Positions 10,871 through 21,493 of a stretch of 64,000 nucleotides of DNA are shown piece by piece. The notes below the pieces were generated by a model that worked only from the letters and a program-made list of their open reading frames with translations, had not been told where the DNA came from and did no database searches. The position numbers and the translations under genes are program-made. Position 1 is the stretch's first letter, and each line of letters opens with the position of its first letter. The stretch covers positions 91,248,110 to 91,312,109 of the forward strand of contig NC_061120.1 in NCBI RefSeq assembly GCF_002878395.1. Direction: 5' to 3'. The DNA is from Capsicum annuum (Eukaryota > Streptophyta > Magnoliopsida > Solanales > Solanaceae).

Positions 10871-11404
10871 AGCATAATAACACAAAAACCATTAACATAT
10901 AATTTTGATGATTTAAAAGAATTTAAAATGCACATAGATGAATTATTAGAAAAACAATATATACAAAAAAGTAATAGTAAACATAATAGTCCAACTCCTT
11001 TGCTTGTACCTACAGAAGTAGATTGATAAAAATGATTTATCTATATTCCTATCTGTTACTGCTACTGAATAATTTGCACTTATTATAAATTTAAATTTTT
11101 GGTATATTAGATTTCCAAGCGTAGTTAGGGTGTTAAGTATTTTTTCTAGAGTATCTTCCTCTACTATTTCAGTCTGTGTAGCTTTGTCTTGATATGTAAT
11201 CTCCAATAACATTTTTGTTAGTACTGATCACTTCAATTGTAAATGTGGGCTTTCTTTTTGCTTAGACTTATTCCTGATTTTTCTATTATATCTGTGAATT
11301 GTTCTAATAATTTTAAATGTTCTTCTTTGGTTTTGGTGTATAATAATATATCATCTATGTATACTATACAATTAGGTAATTGTTTGATCGGAAGACATTT
11401 TCTG
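10871..11404. mobile_element. Patchwork of endogenous pararetrovirus fragments
   Basis: Within about 530 bases, successive pieces match separate parts of the larger viral copy at 49790-57785. They are: RT start (10871-10990, plus sense); transactivator region near 53125-53158 (10991-11029); movement protein region near 56018-56100 (11033-11119); RNase H/transactivator overlap near 53340-53467 (11120-11247); RT core including the YIDD box near 54112-54250 (11248-11386); and then capsid (from about 11403). All but the first are viral minus orientation. Junctions are abrupt, with no filler apart from a possible 14-base inverted snippet at 11387-11400. The family is Caulimoviridae; no piece can encode a functional protein. 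Confidence 0.75.
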
Positions 11405-12109
11405 TATCTATTACACAGTCTAGATCTAAAAAGTTATAATTTTTATTCACTATTTGTTTTGGTATCCATTTATCATATTCATTATATTTTTTAAACTTAT
11501 TCTTATGGTATATAGGTTTTCTTATTTCTGTTGTTTTAGGTATTATATTTTCATTTTCTTTTTTATCAAGAGTATTTATTTCCGTGTGGGTATTTTCTAA
11601 GTTTTCCTCATTAATTTTTTGTTCTTCATTGATTTCTAAATTTTTTGTATTTGTTAATATTTCTGTGTATGTTTCACTATCTTCGGACTCACAATTATCT
11701 GTCTCTTCAATATCTATATTATTTATTTCTAATTTTTCCTTAAATTGATTTATCTCATTTAGTAATTTCTGTTCTCTATCTTTTTCTTCTTTTTCTTTTT
11801 GTCTTTGTTCATACAGCTCTTTTAATATTTGTAATTCTTTTTCTAGTTCAGCAATTCTACTATTTTTTTTTCTTCTATTTTTCGTATTTCTTCCGTAGTT
11901 TGTTGTTTTATTTTTTCTATTTCTTTTTTCCTATCTATCTCTTCATTTTCTTTTTCTATTCTTACCATTGCTGTTAATTTATCTTCTAATTTTAATTCTT
12001 CTTTTTCTAACATTAGATATAAATGTTCACCTATTTTCTTATATCTTCGTCCTAGATTAGAAAATACTATTTTTATTTTTGATCCTTCGTAGTTTTCATA
12101 TATTTTCAT
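11405..12109 (-). pseudogene. Endogenous pararetrovirus capsid ORF, N-terminal part
   Basis: On the minus strand a methionine at 12109 opens a highly charged, glutamate- and lysine-rich peptide with coiled-coil character. A frameshift near an A/T homopolymer at about 11860 moves it to another frame, and the acidic region continues to about 11405. Its last part matches the segment upstream of the capsid ORF at 57569-57785. In Caulimoviridae an acidic N-terminus precedes the capsid core. It is truncated at the mosaic junction, so only the leader part of the capsid protein survives here. Confidence 0.55.
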
Positions 12110-12130
12110 CTATTATAAATTCTTCTTTAT

Positions 12131-12343
12131 TCATTTTATTGTGAATAGGTCATGTTGATATACATATTCTAAACTATCTATTTGTGATTCTAATTTTGAT
12201 ATTTCATCTTTTTGCGTATCTATTGAGTTTTTACTTACTCCGGCAAATATATTATAATGTAGTCTTTTTATTCTTATTTTTAATTCTTTACGTTTTTCAG
12301 AGATAATTTGTTTTAATTCTTTATATTGTTGTACTTTATTCAT
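12131..12343 (-). pseudogene. Small viral ORF, coiled-coil type, 70 residues
   Basis: This open frame is rich in lysine, glutamate and leucine (for example KLESQIDSLEYVYQ), suggesting a coiled coil as in small caulimovirid accessory or virion-associated proteins. Its start overlaps the stop of the ORF upstream by four bases in the ATGA arrangement typical of caulimovirid termination-reinitiation. It is followed, after about 20 bases, by the capsid-type ORF. Function is not recognised. Confidence 0.5.
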
Positions 12344-12597
12344 TTTAAATTATATTTATAATATCTTGGTGGATATCTAAATCTAATTTTATCATAATTA
12401 GGTGGTATATGTTTCATTCTTCTAGATTTCAGATGTGTTATTACTTTTGATTCAATACTAGATATTAATGTAATTAAGTAGGCTAGTTTTTGTGGATTTT
12501 CTTTTGTTTTATTTAGACTTATATATTCTGAATAATTACTAATTAAAGATTCTTTAATTTTTCTAAAAGCTTCTCTATTTTTAAATGGTCTCCACAT
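12340..12597 (-). pseudogene. Small viral ORF, 85 residues, basic
   Basis: The frame from 12597 to 12340 is intact, basic and tyrosine-rich near its end (PRYYKYNLK). It lies directly after the primer-site leader and overlaps the following ORF by four bases (ATGA). Position suggests the first or second ORF of a caulimovirid genome; I cannot assign a function. It has no counterpart in the larger viral cluster of this window. Confidence 0.5.
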
Positions 12598-12599
12598 AA

Positions 12600-12737
12600 T
12601 TAATTTAATATTTTTGTAGGTAAATTTTTTAACTCTAAATCTAATTTTGACGCTAACATATATATTCTAACTCTAACTCTAACTCTAATGTATATCTCTT
12701 CCGTATTTTTTAAATTGCTGTGCTCTGGTACCAGAAT
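12600..12737 (-). other. Viral leader with primer-binding-site-like sequence
   Basis: At 12722-12733 the minus strand reads TGGTACCAGAGC, one mismatch from the initiator tRNA-Met primer site used by Caulimoviridae and many retroelements. Downstream in viral sense come an AGAGTT hexamer repeat (about four units, 12665-12692) and a short peptide start before the next ORF at 12597. At 12738 the sequence switches abruptly to plus-sense protease. Confidence 0.6.
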
Positions 12738-13155
12738 CATCAAGCTCATCAAAAAGAACAAGTTATGAAATAAATTCAATAAGTAATTTAAACCAATATT
12801 ACATAACGGGAAAAATAAATGAAAAAGAATATTTAATACTTTTGAATACAGGACAAGAAGAAAATCATATAGCAAAATATCTAGTAAAAAATGAAGAAAT
12901 AAAAACTGACAATGATATATGCCCAGATCTACCAAGAAGTTTAATAAATAATAAAAATATAGCAGAAAAAGAAATAATATTAGGAGTTAGAAAAATAAAA
13001 TAAAATTCGAAGTAAAGGAAGAAATGCAAAAAGCAGCTATAATATTAGGAATAAAATGGTTAGAACAAGTAAAACCATATAATATAGAACATACACAACT
13101 AACCTTAACATATAACAAAGAAAAGTTATTCTTAAAAAGAGTTAATAATAAAATA
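12738..13155 (+). pseudogene. Endogenous pararetrovirus protease fragment, inverted
   Basis: This segment is the same region as 55340-55735 but on the opposite strand. It includes the retropepsin-like NTGQEEN motif (Asn replacing the catalytic Asp of the DTG box, near 12845) and the later ILGIKWL box at 13045-13065. Its last bases (about 13131-13155) join to a short piece homologous to the protease-RT linker near 54940. It is a fragment bounded by rearrangement junctions on both sides and has lost the active-site aspartate. Confidence 0.65.
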
Positions 13156-14000
13156 AGAAAAATCATATTAGAAAAAGTTTTTGGTGAATATTACACGACT
13201 AGAGTAAGTTATATACCATATCTACCTAACTACTCTTACAAATATTTACGATGATAAGTTACATAAAATTTTTAGAAAAAGATATAAAAAATATGCAGTT
13301 ACTAGAAAAATAGATAAAAATAAATATAGGTAAATACATGGAAAATAAAGATATAAAATTTCTTAATAAAAATATGCAAAAACTACTAAGGCTAAAACAA
13401 ACAACTACAAAACACTATAATAAAACCAATTTTAAAAGATAGATTACCTAGATTATCTTAAAGTTTTAATCTTATATATACTCAAAGATATAGAAATAAT
13501 AGATATTAAGAAAATAATATTAGAAGAAGTAATAAACTATGAAATTGAAACTGCAAATTATCTAGAACAGTTATACGAAGAAATTTACCCAGAAGGATAT
13601 TATTCAGATTAAAAAATGTTAGAATATATTAGACAAACTAGAGAAAATCAAGAAAATCTAAATAATGAAATTAATTAGGAAAATAATGGAAGACCTAAAA
13701 GAAAAATTAATATGGATAGAAAAAACCTTAGAAAATTTAGATAAAAGTACATGTGATAGTTTATATAATTTAAAAAACTCACTACGAGAAGAACAACACA
13801 AGATAATAAATAACATTGAAAATCTAGAATTAGATATACATTATGGCACAGATAGGATAAAATATTATACAGAAATTTGTAACTCTGCAATTACTACATG
13901 ATAAAATAATTAATGAATATATCTTACGAAAAAAATAAATCATTAAAAGATATTAAAATAAAATTTATCCACGCACAAATAAAAATAGATTCACTAGAAA
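13156..14000 (+). pseudogene. Viral small-ORF block, plus-strand copy
   Basis: This is a diverged copy of the minus-strand block at 50400-51290. It contains remnants of three or four small ORFs; the best preserved is 13665-13901, a 78-residue lysine/glutamate-rich coiled-coil type peptide matching 50507-50809. Earlier ORFs have stops. The block ends near 14000, where the larger copy would lead to the primer site, and homology stops before a recognisable primer site is reached. Confidence 0.6.
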
Positions 14001-14034
14001 CCTATTAAATCTATTATACCTATTAAATCCGCGC

Positions 14035-14280
14035 ATCCCTACAAATGGTCTTGAAAGGAATTGCTATAGTTGGTATGAGTTGAAAGGTATTAACTTAGTG
14101 TCTTTAATTATAGAGTTGTAACCTAAGAACCGCTCGAGTTTAGTGGAGTTTTTTAGGAAAATCCTATAAGAATAGATCGAGATTTTTTACTCGTTTGATA
14201 AAGGAGTTTTCCACACCATTCTTTTTTTTATTCCTATATTCTGCAATATTACTTTACTTCTTACTTAGTGTCTGAAGTTC
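14035..14280 (+). repeat. Possible LTR fragment of a copia-type element
   Basis: The run containing gttgtaacctaagaaccgc, a GAGTTTAGTGGAG word and aaggagttttccacacc looks like the R-U5 region of a solanaceous Ty1/copia LTR. No matching second LTR, primer site or gag was found, so this rests on sequence style alone. Confidence 0.3.
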
Positions 14281-14985
14281 TTCAGCATAGTTGGTCACAG
14301 TTAAATTAACAATAAAGATTGTAGCATGGACAGAAATAAGCTTGATCACGAAAAAGATATGGCTCTTATCAACCTCTACTTTATAGAAATGATTGTATCA
14401 TCAAAGCCACTACTTACACAAATAGTTAGGTAGCATTTTGACCCAGACCTTTTAGCTAAAGACCACCTTTCCACAAAATTAAGAGATGTTGCAGATAATA
14501 GCTCAAAAGAAGACCTAACAAACGTGTCTTGCTTGTTGGGAAAAGGAAGATGACCCATTTGCTAGCTACCCTTGCTAGGCATGATTGACTACCTTTTTTG
14601 GAAAATCATATAAGGTCATCGGATTCCGAAAGAAATTTGTATTCCAAGAAATCAAGTGTTCAACCAACGATTAGGTGTTTATGATAAATCTTAGCGTATA
14701 CCTATAACTACTAAAATGTAACATGCTAAAATGTAAATCCAATTTACATTATTATCAGGATGCAACGTATCAAGAGAAGTACTTGTTTTGTATTGTGTAT
14801 TGGAATAATTCTTATTGCATTCATAGCTAGAAATGATAATGGAAGATAAGAGTAAGTGAAAGGGACCAAAAGAAAAGACCCACCTCTAAAAGAATAAATG
14901 TACCAAATGCAAAACTTGCCCACCTGATCATAGAAACATGATAGCTAAGCTTTTGAAAGAATCCAAAGCAAACTTAGTGGTCTTG
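14281..14985. other. Unassigned stretch with one possible exon fragment
   Basis: On the plus strand about 14430-14548 reads as a short protein-like frame (DLLAKDHLSTKLRDVAD and onward to LLGKGR, then a stop). I do not recognise it. The minus-strand 60-residue ORF at 14376-14558 overlaps it and has less protein-like composition. No splice sites or promoter are obvious, so this may be a captured gene fragment or chance; the remainder shows nothing. Confidence 0.25.
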
Positions 14986-14988
14986 TTT

Positions 14989-15066
14989 GGCCATAGATTC
15001 CAAAAAAATTTTACTTTATTCAGAATTTATGTAGTTGAAGTAAAAGATGAAATTGTGCATGATTAT
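14989..15066. mobile_element. Left part of a MITE split by the Ogre element
   Basis: The left flank of the large retrotransposon contains gtttggccatagattcc near 14990, and the right flank (33467-33625) ends with catgaccaaatattg near 33617-33631, its approximate inverted complement. Together the two flanks make about 230 bases with terminal inverted repeats around TTTGGYCAT. This fits an older MITE into which the retrotransposon landed. The same terminal word is seen in MITEs at 33885-34187 and around 59890-60110. Confidence 0.5.
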
Positions 15067-17580
15067 TGTCGACACGTGATTTTTTATTCTCCCTAAATTT
15101 TTAACTTATTTATTGATATTAAATATTTTATATTTATATACTTGATCATATATTATTTTCATTCTTATTTTTATTTTTTTAATAATAAATTTTAGTTTAA
15201 ACATAAATAATTAAATAAAGTTAATTTTGAGATATTTTATTTTATTTTATTCTAATTTTTAAAATAATATAAAAAATTTTAAAAAAAGAAGATATTTTCC
15301 TTTTCTAAATTTTAATAAATAAATTAGTAGTTTTAATACTATTTTTATTTTTGGATATTTGTAATTTTATTATATTTATCATAAATATAAAATTAATTAA
15401 ATATTATTATATTTATATTTATTATATTATTTATTTATTTTTATTTATTATCATTATCTTTATTTATTATTATTCTTATTATCTTCAATTGAAATTAAAT
15501 AAATAATAAATAAAATTTAAATTTTGAATAACCCTCCCCCTTATCTGTTGTTAAAACTATTTTCCCCCTCAAAAGTAACTGTTCTCCCAAGTAGTCTATA
15601 CTTAAGGGACTCTCTACCCAGATAAAAAAAAAAAACTACGTACTTACACTGTATCAAATTGCATCAAACCAAAGAGAAAAAAACAAGTCAGAGAAAATCA
15701 TCAATAAAAAGAGAGAAAAGAGGATAAGAGAATTGAAATTCCGTTGGAGTTTTCGGTGAGAACGTGTCTGCTTCAATATTCATTCAATTCATCTACACAG
15801 GTTTTTAGTTCATATTAAATTAATTTTACGATTTCATGTATTATTCATGTAAAAGTTGTCATTTACATGAATTCGCGGTCATAAATTGTATTATATGCTT
15901 TGTTATTCAAATATGTTATGTAGAATAGTGAATCAAAAATGAATTGAAGTTTAAATCTCATAACAAATACTTTAAAATATATAGAAAGATTCTGAATATG
16001 TTTTTACTGATATATATTGATGTATGTATACATTCACCAAAAAATACATGTATAAAAATAGTGACGATTTATGCATCTCTCACGTAATTTATATACTATC
16101 ACTATTCCTAAATTTCTATTCATGATAAAATCATACACATACAATTTTCTGTATACAGATCATACATACACTCACTGTATTTCACCATAACATCATGCAC
16201 ATGTATACACAGTGAGAAATTGAAAAAAAAATATAATGAAGAAGTAGAAAAAAGAAGAAGCATTAAGAGATTTAGAGTAACGTAAAATCAAAAGATCAAT
16301 ATAATATAAAATATAAAGATTTTCCGGCGAAATCTTCACCGGAATACTAAAGAAATCGGTGACCAAATGGCCAGTGAAGCCTAGCTTCGTTGGCGCCGAT
16401 ATTCTCCCTCTCAGGCGAAGTTCTAAACGCCGAACCTCTGCTCCCCCTCGTATCGACGAACTGTCGAAACCACCACGCCGACGCCACCCCAACCCCACAA
16501 TTGCATCGGCGCCTCCCATTTCCATTCCCCGCGCCACCGGAACTTCTCTTCTTCCCTTCTCCGTCGCTGGCGAAGCTTCAACGCCGCCACTGCTCCATTC
16601 TTCCTCATATCTGCCGCCATTAACCATCAGATCCAGCGCCATCATCTCTCTCATCTCGCCGACAACCAATAACAACCTTCGATGAAACCCGAAATCACCA
16701 TTACAAGCAATACCACTGTCATTATAAAAAAAAAAAGGAGAACACCATTTTTGTAGATTGATCGGTAGTAGTAGTGATTTTGAGAAAGAAGAGAAGAGAG
16801 AAATTGGAGTTTGGGTGGTTGTATTACGCGTGTGTTTGAAAGTTGTATATTTATTTTATTTTATAAATTGGGGGATTAAGATTATTATAACATGAATCAT
16901 TTTATATTATTATTATTGTATTATTATTATTTTACTTGTTATCATCAATATTTTTTATATAAATTTTATTTTATTTTATCATTAAATTAATTAATTATTT
17001 TTAAATGAGAAATTATGCTAGATTATTATTAAAATTAAGTATAACTCTGAGTAAGTACGTCTTTAATGTTAGATAAATTTTTAGATACGTTGAAATTTTC
17101 ATCTCAACCAAGAATGCGGCGCACGCATCTTTGTGAGATATTTAAAAGTAATTCAAGGATGCAATAATGCACTTTGATAAATATTTTTAAAAATTAATTT
17201 TTCACCAATTTAATACAAGAGTTTTTAAATAATTTTAGCACATTAAAATGAACGGATTTAGGCTTTTAAATATAATTTATTAAAATAATTTAAGTCAAAT
17301 ATAAGTCGATAAAGCGACCGTGCTAGAACCACAGGACTCGAGGGGTGCCTCATACCTTCCCCTCGGATAACAGAATTTCTTACCCGCTCTTCTATTTTCG
17401 CAGACCACAATAAGAGTCATTTCCTTTTGACTAGGGATCTAATAAGGTGACTTGGAATACCATAACTCAATTTCAAGTGGCTACTCCATAGTTAAAAAAT
17501 AATCCCTACTCAATATTATTGTCACTTTAATTGAAAAAACCCTTCAATCTCCGACCCTCGAGTGAAAAAGGGGTGTGACA
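15067..17580 (+). repeat. 5' LTR of the Ogre/Tat element (2,514 bp)
   Basis: It starts TGTCGACACGTG and ends GGGTGTGACA, next to the primer site. It matches 30917-33461 throughout, apart from small indels (about 30 bases around 16005-16040 are missing from the other LTR). It has very AT-rich ends and a GC-rich island at about 16325-16680 that produces ORFs on both strands. The frames are not conserved in the other LTR, so they are unlikely to be genes. Confidence 0.93.
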
Positions 17581-17582
17581 TC

Positions 17583-17603
17583 TCTGACGACTCTGCTGGG
17601 GAC
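17583..17603 (+). other. Primer binding site, Ogre/Tat type
   Basis: Directly after the 5' LTR lies ctgacgactctgctggggac. Ogre elements of other plants use a closely similar site attributed to tRNA-Arg; one base appears changed here (ctGACGAC rather than the usual ctGGCGAC). Position and sequence together make the call secure; the tRNA identity is from family knowledge. Confidence 0.75.
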
Positions 17604-19050
17604 TAATAAGAATTTGAGCTTTTTATATTGACTTATATTTGCTTTAATTATTGTTGATGTTGTGTTTGTTGGCCTTATGTGCTACTTGTCGCTTATTTAC
17701 CACTTTGATATTGATTGAACTGTATTATATATTGTCTTCTCTTGTGCACCCCCTTTGAGTCTCTGAAATAGGATAGAAGGAATGCAGCGTATGCATCCTA
17801 CTTTCTTTTTGAGATATCTGGAGTGTCAAGGCACCTGGTGAAGGATATAGTCACACATGTTAGGTGGGGTTCGGATCGACAACGAAGGCGATGTTGCCCT
17901 GCTACTGACCAAGTTGTTCCTCCCCGGCTCGAGTGTCCACTCGGATAAGCCAGTCTAGACACCTATCCTTATTAGGTTTAAACGTAGAAAAACTAAAAAT
18001 TCAGAATATGGTTATCCCTATTAGGTGCCGCTTTATTTGCATCATATGTGTTTGACTTAGCGGGCCTCGGCACAGGGGCTGGGTCTGTCTAGGACAGGTA
18101 ACCTACTTTATAAAGACCAACATATGCATCCTACGTGCTCTTTGATATTTGTTTGGAAGGCTATTTGTGTGTTGACCGGCTTTTAGGCAACATTAAAATG
18201 CAAGAGATTAAATTATCGTCACATTTAGTTAATCATTTTTGAAAGAAAAATTTTATTTTTTAAAAGAGAAAATTTTTAGCAACATAGTTTTATGGTTTTT
18301 ATGAACTACAAGGGTCTGATTCTCACTTTGTAGTGGGATACGTAGGATGTCCTATCCGGGATACGACCCTGATTTTGAAAAAAAAAATAATAATATATTT
18401 ATTCACAAATTTATTGAAGGATATTTTTGAAAAATAATAAGAAAAAGAAGAAGAAAAATGATTATTTTTATGAATATTATTATCTTTATTTTACTTTTCC
18501 TTTTTATTTTTCAAAATTAATTTTAACATAAAAATCATAATAGCCTGAACCTTTAGGGGTCGTGAGCTGAATTTTTATAAAATAATAAAATATGTAAACA
18601 TATATCTTAACAGTCATGAACCTTTAAGGGTCATGAGGCTGAAATTTTTATACAACTTCATAAAATAATCATTCTTCTTTTCTTTATTTCTAAATCATTT
18701 TATTTTATTTTTATTCTTTTAAATATACTTAGGGAGTATTGTCTCCAAATATATAGTTAAAATTGTCTAGAAGTCTATTATTACAAAGTTTTGATAGAGT
18801 CAGTTTAAATAAGTGTTTTTCCTAAAAAAATATTATCAGTCTTGTTTCTCTCACTTTGATTTTTGGTAAAATTGTTCTTTACATCTAAGTCTCAATTTAA
18901 GAGTTGCACTAGTTCTCACAAGTCAAGTTAAAAATTCTTTTCAAAAATTAATGAATTAAGTTCAGCCTAAATCTATACATTTATTAATTTCATGTCCTTG
19001 TCAATAGGTATAAAATATCTCCCCCAGTTTGTGAAAAGTTTCCAAAGAGA
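17604..19050 (+). other. 5' leader of the Ogre/Tat element
   Basis: This 1.4-kb leader holds no long ORF. It includes one copy of the repeated GAACTAC/CTGATTC/GATACGTAGG module (18303-18346). Two short direct repeats follow: gcctgaacctttaggggtcg (near 18543) and tcatgaacctttaagggtca (near 18614). Long leaders with structured elements are usual in this lineage. Confidence 0.6.
18303..18375 (+). promoter_or_regulatory. Boundary module copy 1 (before ORF1)
   Basis: Three boxes occur in order: GAACTAC at 18303, CTGATTC at 18316 and GATACGTAGG at 18337, followed by a small inverted repeat (GGAT/ATCC, 18345-18357) and a purine-rich run. The same order and spacing occur at 21091 and 30747. Role unknown. 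Confidence 0.6.
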
Positions 19051-19054
19051 AAAA

Positions 19055-20810
19055 GAGATGGGAGTGTACCGCTTCAAGTTATGGATTGTACCCCTTTGCA
19101 GCTTTGATTGTGGTGGAATAAAATGGATACATTTGATTATGACGATATACATAAGTATTTAGATTTTTTTATGAGTATTATGATAATCAAGCCTAATAGG
19201 GAGGTGATTGATGCGTTACTAACCTTCTGGGATCCGAAGAACAATACGTTTTATTTTTTGGATTTTGAGTTGACTCCTACTTTAGAGGAGATAGCGGCGT
19301 ATGTTAGATAGGGGGATATGTATCGGAAGAAACTTATAGCCACAAGACTTATTTCGATAAACAGATTCTGCAAGCTCATGAACATACGAAACTCAAAAGA
19401 AGAATCAATGAAAAAAGGTTGGGTTTCCTTGCAGTTTTTGTATGACAGATATAGAAGACGAAAGGGGTTTGAAAAGTATGATAAACAGCTTTGTAATAAG
19501 GAAAGTTTTGAGGCTTGGAAAATTCACAGACGATTTGCATTCATGATAGCCTTTCTGGGCACTATGGTTTTCCCGAGGAGAGAAAAAAATAATATTCATT
19601 TAGCGGGGGTGGTACAGATACTGATTAAGAAAGATTACACTATGGTACTAATGATCCTGGCAGACATCTACCGTGCTTTGACCGTTTTTCAAAAAAAAAG
19701 AGTTTTTTCGAGGGATGTAATATCTTGTTACAGATGTGGATTATGGAGTATCTCTACCGACGTCCTACAATGGAAAGATTTAATCTAAAAAGATTCAATC
19801 GCATCAAAGATTACGAAGAGAGGTTAGAGAATTATAAATGCCCAGAAGGAGTTAGAGATTGGGATAAGCTTTTTCGTTCTCTAACAACAGATAAAATTGC
19901 TTGGAATCCTCCTTAGTTCCCTTGGAGGCAAGTCATACATAGTTCTGTCATTCGGCTGTTCTTGTTATTAATGGGTATTAGGGGTGTTCAACCGTATGTT
20001 CTATTGAGATTTGTACGTCAGCTAGGAAGACATCAAATAATTCCCATTACAAAAAATATGACCGAGTTTGTATTTAAGGTCAGACCAGAAATCCCACTTT
20101 TGGAGGAATTGGCCCAGTAGATTTGGAAGGGTTATCATATCATAGGGATTGAAACAATGGTCATAGAGCGTGAGAAAGGAGAAGTGCACCCAGATTACCG
20201 TAAATGGTTTGAAGAATACTCGAGTCTGCCAATCATACCATAAAGATCAGTTAGGGGACCTATAGATCAGGAAGCTACAATCAGGATAGGAATTGAGAGA
20301 GCCATGTGAGAACATCATGAGGCCAACCAAGCTTTGAGAGCAGAATTAGAGTATGCCAGGGCAAAAATAGATGAACAACAAAGGGAATTTGCTGAAGAGA
20401 AAGCTAAATCAGTAGATATTGAGGTTGCACTTCGGGGACAAATCAAACTAGCTATCAATAGGGGGTCACACGTTGCAAAAATTACCGCATCTCACTAACA
20501 GCAACTGCAAGAAGTTGAAAAGAACATACAAGAAGAATTTGATCGAGAGAGATCTCAGTGGATTCGTGAAAGAGGAAAATTGAGAGAACAATTGGAGGTT
20601 GCTTCTGCTCGTGAACAGCATGCAAAAAAGATGGTTGATTCTCGAGATCGACAGGCCCATGAATGGGATCAGGCCTTCAGTTTCCTTCGAGGAAAGGTCT
20701 ACCGTGTAGCACAGGATGCTGCCAGAATGGGTTTGGAATATCAGCAGTTGGATCATGAGTCTCGTTACTTCATTGGAGGACATATACTTGAGCTTGGGAG
20801 GAAATATTAA
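19055..20810 (+). pseudogene. Ogre/Tat ORF1 (protein upstream of gag)
   Basis: Ogre and related Tat elements carry an extra ORF before gag whose product is of unknown function and resembles the plant mobile domain family. Here the N-terminal part (19108-19311) has ALLTFWDPKNNTFYF and FELTPTLEEIAAYV, typical of that domain. The reading moves frame at an A-run near 19690-19700 and meets stops at about 19308, 19914, 20118, 20240, 20307 and 20497. The C-terminal part (20500-20810) is a long charged coiled coil (for example SARERHAKKM-like spacing) ending LELGRKY. A true start was not identified; ATG at 19055 is one candidate. The gene is dead. Confidence 0.75.
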
Positions 20811-21090
20811 GCCAAAGTCTCGTTGAATGGATAGTTGTTTTCTTTGTCATAGTTTTTCATTTTCTATTTTAAAACTTTTTGTTTAGATGTTATGTCTTTT
20901 AGTTTTCAGATGTTAGTTAGTAGGTTTTATTTTAGGTGTTGGGTCAGTTATTTTGTGGTATTTATATTATAGAATGTAATGAAGTCGACTGTTTATTTCT
21001 ATATATATTACATATGTTTTACTTCACTTACTTTATTTATTTTCTTCAATAAAAAAAAAGACAAAACAATTATTTTGTAAAATTCCTCCC

Positions 21091-21160
21091 GAACTACACA
21101 AGATCTGATTCATGTCCTGACATGATACGTAGGCAACCCTCCAAAGGGTTCGATCATAAC
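21091..21160 (+). promoter_or_regulatory. Boundary module copy 2 (between ORF1 and gag)
   Basis: GAACTAC at 21091, CTGATTC at 21105 and GATACGTAGG at 21124 are followed by a perfect hairpin AACCCT-CCAA-AGGGTT (21136-21151) and TCGATCATAA. It lies between the ORF1 stop and the gag start and could act in processing, internal initiation or packaging. Confidence 0.65.
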
Positions 21161-21493
21161 TTTTGAAAAAATATGCCTAGAAAAGTCGGGATGAAACATA
21201 AAGTCTTCCATGATAGGTTGGAAAATGCATATAGAAGCATGACATATAACTTGGCATTATAATGTGTTAAAAATATAACACTCACCTATTTGCTACTTGG
21301 TTACAGAAAGATAAAATAATTGGTGGTTGGTTTGTGGTTTAAACTGGCATCACATCCGTATAATACCAGATACAAGGGTAAAAGAAAAATAACCCGCAGA
21401 GAAGGTATAGGGTCTGATAGTGAAGAAAAACAAAATCAGTTGATTTTGCAGGAAGTAGCATCAATAGAAGAAATAAAGTCATTGAAACAATAG

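Noticed and set aside
11387..11400. Inverted 14-base snippet of transactivator sequence at a mosaic junction
   Set aside because: gatcggaagacatt matches the complement of 53217-53230, but 14 bases in AT-rich DNA is too short to claim as a separate fragment; kept only as a possibility.
12600..12935. Minus-strand 111-residue hydrophobic ORF
   Set aside because: It spans a rearrangement junction and is antisense to the plus-strand protease fragment; only its last ~20 codons lie in viral leader sense.
16193..16685. Long ORFs on both strands in the Ogre 5' LTR
   Set aside because: The corresponding frames in the 3' LTR are shifted and shortened, and both strands are open because of GC richness; not supported as genes.
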